Source: an uncultured Desulfobulbaceae bacterium (lineage in GTDB: Bacteria; Desulfobacterota; Desulfobulbia; Desulfobulbales; BM004). Taken from it: a stretch of 16,535 nucleotides of DNA. Both the position numbers and the translations under genes were made by a program. The stretch's first letter is position 1; every line of letters begins with the position of its first letter. This document shows positions 14,506-16,535 of this stretch, piece after piece. Location: NCBI GenBank assembly GCA_947258675.1, contig CAMYJP010000010.1, positions 1 through 16,535 on the forward strand, given 5' to 3'. The notes under the pieces are model-generated. The model worked only from the letters and a program-made list of their open reading frames with translations, did no database searches and had not been told where the DNA came from.

Positions 14506-15144
14506 TTACGATATAAATTTATGAATTCCGGCATAGGCAAAATAACCGGAAAAAAATAAGAGAATCGCGGCACATATACCTATAACGCTCCTATATACCC
14601 GATCCGTTAAGAAATGCCGGCCTTTACCGACTGTTATTGAAACCACAGTATACCAGCCTAAATCCGCAGCAATATGGCCGACGAAAAAGAAAAGCACCCC
14701 AAGATAGCCAAATTTCATGCTGTAAAGAATGTAACCGAGGCCGATGGAAACCCACCAGACAGTCCAGTATGGATTTGCTAGGCTTAAAAGTATACCGCTA
14801 AGTATTAAACGATTATGCCGAGAAGGCGGACTATCCCATTTAACAGTCAATGACGGCATTGCCTTGAACATTGTTATGGCCATCCACAATAAAATTGTCG
14901 ACCCGATAATTGCTGTAACGATAAATATGCTTTCCCGTTTAAGATATGGAGCTAAACCTAACATTAAGGCGATTACCAACGCCAACTCCAGAATTCCGTG
15001 TCCGATTATAAGCAGCGGACCCGCAATAGTACCATGTCGGGAACTTTCGCTGATTGTCGCAGTGAGCAAAGGACCGGGCATCATAGCTCCGGATAGAGCA
15101 ATTACAAACGATGAAATAAAAATAGTCGCATAGGATAACAGCAT
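14506..15144 (-). CDS. LysE/RhtB-type exporter
   Basis: Six-helix membrane exporter of 212 residues. SSFVIALSGAMMPGPLLTATISESSRHG is the N-terminal LysE signature (xPGPxxx followed by a small polar loop). ILLSLANPYWTVWWVSIGLG is the helix-4 motif with the conserved Asn-Pro. The family exports amino acids such as lysine, homoserine and threonine, and some members export metals or other solutes. It is the first gene of a pair with the MFS transporter. The ribosome site is weak. The likely promoter contains a Fur-box-like palindrome, hinting at metal-responsive control. Confident in the family; substrate not known. Confidence 0.93.
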   Translation of the reverse strand: MLLSYATIFISSFVIALSGAMMPGPLLTATISESSRHGTIAGPLLIIGHGILELALVIALMLGLAPYLKRESIFIVTAIIGSTILLWMAITMFKAMPSLTVKWDSPPSRHNRLILSGILLSLANPYWTVWWVSIGLGYILYSMKFGYLGVLFFFVGHIAADLGWYTVVSITVGKGRHFLTDRVYRSVIGICAAILLFFSGYFAYAGIHKFIS

Positions 15145-15164
15145 TATTGATTAGTAATCCAAAA

Positions 15165-15183
15165 GGTAATGATAATCATAGAA
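15165..15183 (-). promoter_or_regulatory. Fur-box-like palindrome over the LysE-MFS promoter
   Basis: The 19 bases at 15165-15183 match the classic Fur consensus at 14 of 19 positions and contain a perfect ATGAT-A-ATCAT (15169-15179). On the minus strand a -10 TATGAT (15180-15175) lies inside the palindrome, with a 16-base spacer to a weak -35 (TTAAAG). Binding there would block transcription of the exporter pair. Confidence 0.5.
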
Positions 15184-15506
15184 GTCTATCGTCACTCTTT
15201 AATCTGGAAAATTCACGGGTTAAAGCAGTTCAAACTGGCTTCGAATTCTTATTCTTATATAGAATTTTCTAAAATCCTAAAGATGATTAAATCACGGAAT
15301 ATGGTACTCTACTGGAGGAATAACAGGTAGATATTTTTCCAAGGAGATTGTGGAACTCGTTTATGGGTTCCTTAACCTTTTAATAGGAAAGGGGTTAGAA
15401 ACATATTGGAGGTAGGGGAATGTTTTTCATGAACTACATTGATTGAATTACTAAAAGCAACACAAACAACAAATGTCATTTTATGCACTCTGAGAAGGAA
15501 TTATTA
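15184..15506. other. Intergenic region between the LysE gene and the metF end
   Basis: No gene recognised. There is an imperfect inverted repeat around 15371-15399 (AACCTTTT...AAAGGGGTT). A strong GGAGG-like site before ATG at about 15420 on the plus strand is followed by only eight codons and a stop. No convincing metF terminator is seen. Confidence 0.4.
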
Positions 15507-16400
15507 CTATCGAGAAGAAAGCGTTGATGAATCTCTGACCCCGAGAGATTCATAAATTTTAAGCGTTTCCTGGGAATTATTGAGTGTATAGAAATGAATT
15601 CCCTTAACATCATTATCAATCAGATCGCGAACTTGCTCTGTTGCCCAATGGACACCGACATTCTTAACATATTCATCACCCTGGGCCCTGGCAACTGCTT
15701 TTAAAAGGCGGGCAGGGAGACGGGCACCAGCAGCCAGCTCAGCCATACGAATCATGCCGTGCCGGGAAGTAATCGGCATAATTCCGGCAATAATAGGGAT
15801 GTTTATGCCTGCTAAATCGCATCGCTCACAGAAATCGTAAAAATCATTATTGTTAAAAAATAACTGTGTCACTATGTAATCGGCCCCAGCATCGACTTTT
15901 GCCTTGAGATAATCTATTTCTTTCAGGCGGTTCGGCGTATCTGGGTGGCCTTCTGGAAAACCAGCAACCCCAATCCCCATATGTGGAAAATATTTCTTTA
16001 TAAAGAATACGAGTTCTGAAGCATAGGTAAAGCCATCAGCTCTGTTCACCCATTCTTTCTGTCCTTTTGGGGGATCTCCACGGAGTGCTAATATATTCTC
16101 TATGCCATTTTCATTATATTTCTCGAGGATCGATCTGATTTCATCCTTTGCTGAACCTACGCAGGTTAGATGAGAGACAACGGTTAAATTTGTTTCTTTC
16201 TGAATTTTCACGACCAGATTATGAGTCCGGTCGCGGGTTGTGCCGCCGGCCCCATAGGTTACACTTACATAAGGTGGCCCTAAAGGCATGAGATCGGAGA
16301 TTGTCATAAAGAGCTTATCCCAGTCATCTTCATGCTTTGGAGGAAAAAACTCAAAACTCATAGAGAGCTTGTTTTGCTTTAAGATATTCTTTACAAGCAT
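15507..16400 (-). CDS. metF: 5,10-methylenetetrahydrofolate reductase
   Basis: FAD-containing cytosolic enzyme that makes 5-methyltetrahydrofolate for methionine synthesis. In anaerobes it also serves the methyl branch of the Wood-Ljungdahl pathway. Motifs in order: SMSFEFFPPKHEDDW with the catalytic glutamate, YVSVTYGAGGTTRDRT, VVSHLTCVG, ENILALRGDPPKGQ, IGVAGFPEGHPD, DAGADYIVTQLFFNN, PIIAGIMPI. These cover the TIM barrel and flavin and folate contacts. Length (297) is that of E. coli MetF, with no C-terminal extension. The ATG at 16400 has only a weak ribosome site (GGTG). The leader contains stacked hairpins, the last followed by a U-tract, so it may be attenuated. There are no methionine or acetyl-CoA pathway partners within the window. 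Highly confident. Confidence 0.96.
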   Translation of the reverse strand: MLVKNILKQNKLSMSFEFFPPKHEDDWDKLFMTISDLMPLGPPYVSVTYGAGGTTRDRTHNLVVKIQKETNLTVVSHLTCVGSAKDEIRSILEKYNENGIENILALRGDPPKGQKEWVNRADGFTYASELVFFIKKYFPHMGIGVAGFPEGHPDTPNRLKEIDYLKAKVDAGADYIVTQLFFNNNDFYDFCERCDLAGINIPIIAGIMPITSRHGMIRMAELAAGARLPARLLKAVARAQGDEYVKNVGVHWATEQVRDLIDNDVKGIHFYTLNNSQETLKIYESLGVRDSSTLSSR

Positions 16401-16418
16401 AACACCAAATTATTTATC

Positions 16419-16451
16419 AAAAATTACGGACCGTTAAAATATATGGCCCGT
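16419..16451 (-). terminator. Hairpin plus U-tract just upstream of metF
   Basis: On the minus strand ACGGGCC (16451-16445) pairs with GGTCCGT (16432-16426), seven pairs with one G-U, followed by AATTTTT. It ends 19 bases before the metF ATG. It may be the terminator of an upstream gene or an attenuator in the metF leader. Confidence 0.5.
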
Positions 16452-16459
16452 ATTAATTA

Positions 16460-16512
16460 GTTCCCATCCGGAAAGTAATTTCATTCCGGATGTTGGAACT
16501 AGTTGTTTCCAA
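16460..16512. repeat. Overlapping inverted repeats upstream of metF
   Basis: CATCCGGAA (16465-16473) and TTCCGGATG (16484-16492) are perfect arms around ten bases, with outer arms GTTCC (16460-16464) and GGAAC (16495-16499). The GGAAC arm also pairs, within TTGGAAC, with GTTTCCAA (16505-16512), so two mutually exclusive hairpins share one arm. Confidence 0.6.
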
Positions 16513-16535
16513 TTCAGAAACGAGCAGTTTTTAGT

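Noticed and set aside
15409..15446. Strong Shine-Dalgarno plus ATG on the plus strand before metF's end
   Set aside because: Only eight codons before a stop and no plus-strand gene follows, so a leader peptide has nothing to regulate.

Overview
The window reads as a piece of a Gram-negative bacterial chromosome. It encodes periplasmic and outer-membrane proteins, a LapG-type periplasmic protease and a proteobacterial-style FkpA/Mip isomerase. Moderate-to-low GC and gene content such as TVP38 with a mercuric-reductase-like flavoprotein and a stand-alone MetF would suit a Desulfobulbales-like Desulfobacterota member, but the taxonomy is inference. No rRNA, tRNA, CRISPR, integrase or insertion sequence was seen.

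Layout. (1) 1-2272: the 3' end of a DUF454 membrane protein (+), then two minus-strand genes, a delta-class carbonic anhydrase whose start looks broken and a periplasmic FKBP-type prolyl isomerase. (2) 2612-8584: five plus-strand genes forming the most interesting block: a LapG-family cysteine protease, a membrane sensor with PAS and a clearly degenerate HD-GYP domain, a TPR plus beta-barrel outer-membrane protein of the Slam/DUF560 type, and two small secreted proline-rich paralogues. The second paralogue is preceded by a good sigma-54 -24/-12 element. (3) 8758-9312: a small SLOG/Rossmann-type protein (-), convergent with the block through a shared bidirectional terminator. (4) 9778-12965: a minus-strand operon, glucokinase - TVP38/VTT membrane protein - FAD disulfide oxidoreductase. 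(5) 13250-15144: a minus-strand LysE-type exporter plus MFS transporter pair, with a Fur-box-like palindrome at the promoter. (6) 15507-16400: metF (-), with stacked hairpins in its upstream region.

How the central block may work. LapG proteases cut adhesins at a di-alanine site (T/A-A-A-G) and are normally held by LapD, an inner-membrane receptor with degenerate GGDEF-EAL domains that binds cyclic di-GMP. Here the neighbour of LapG is instead a transmembrane sensor with a PAS domain and an HD-GYP domain lacking nearly all metal and catalytic residues. That is the arrangement expected of an alternative LapD-like receptor. No giant LapA-type adhesin is present, but both small secreted paralogues carry TAAAG or TAAGG inside their most conserved segment, so they are candidate protease targets. 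The Slam-like barrel could be their outer-membrane exit or display partner. The whole scheme is inference from adjacency and motifs, but it is specific and testable.
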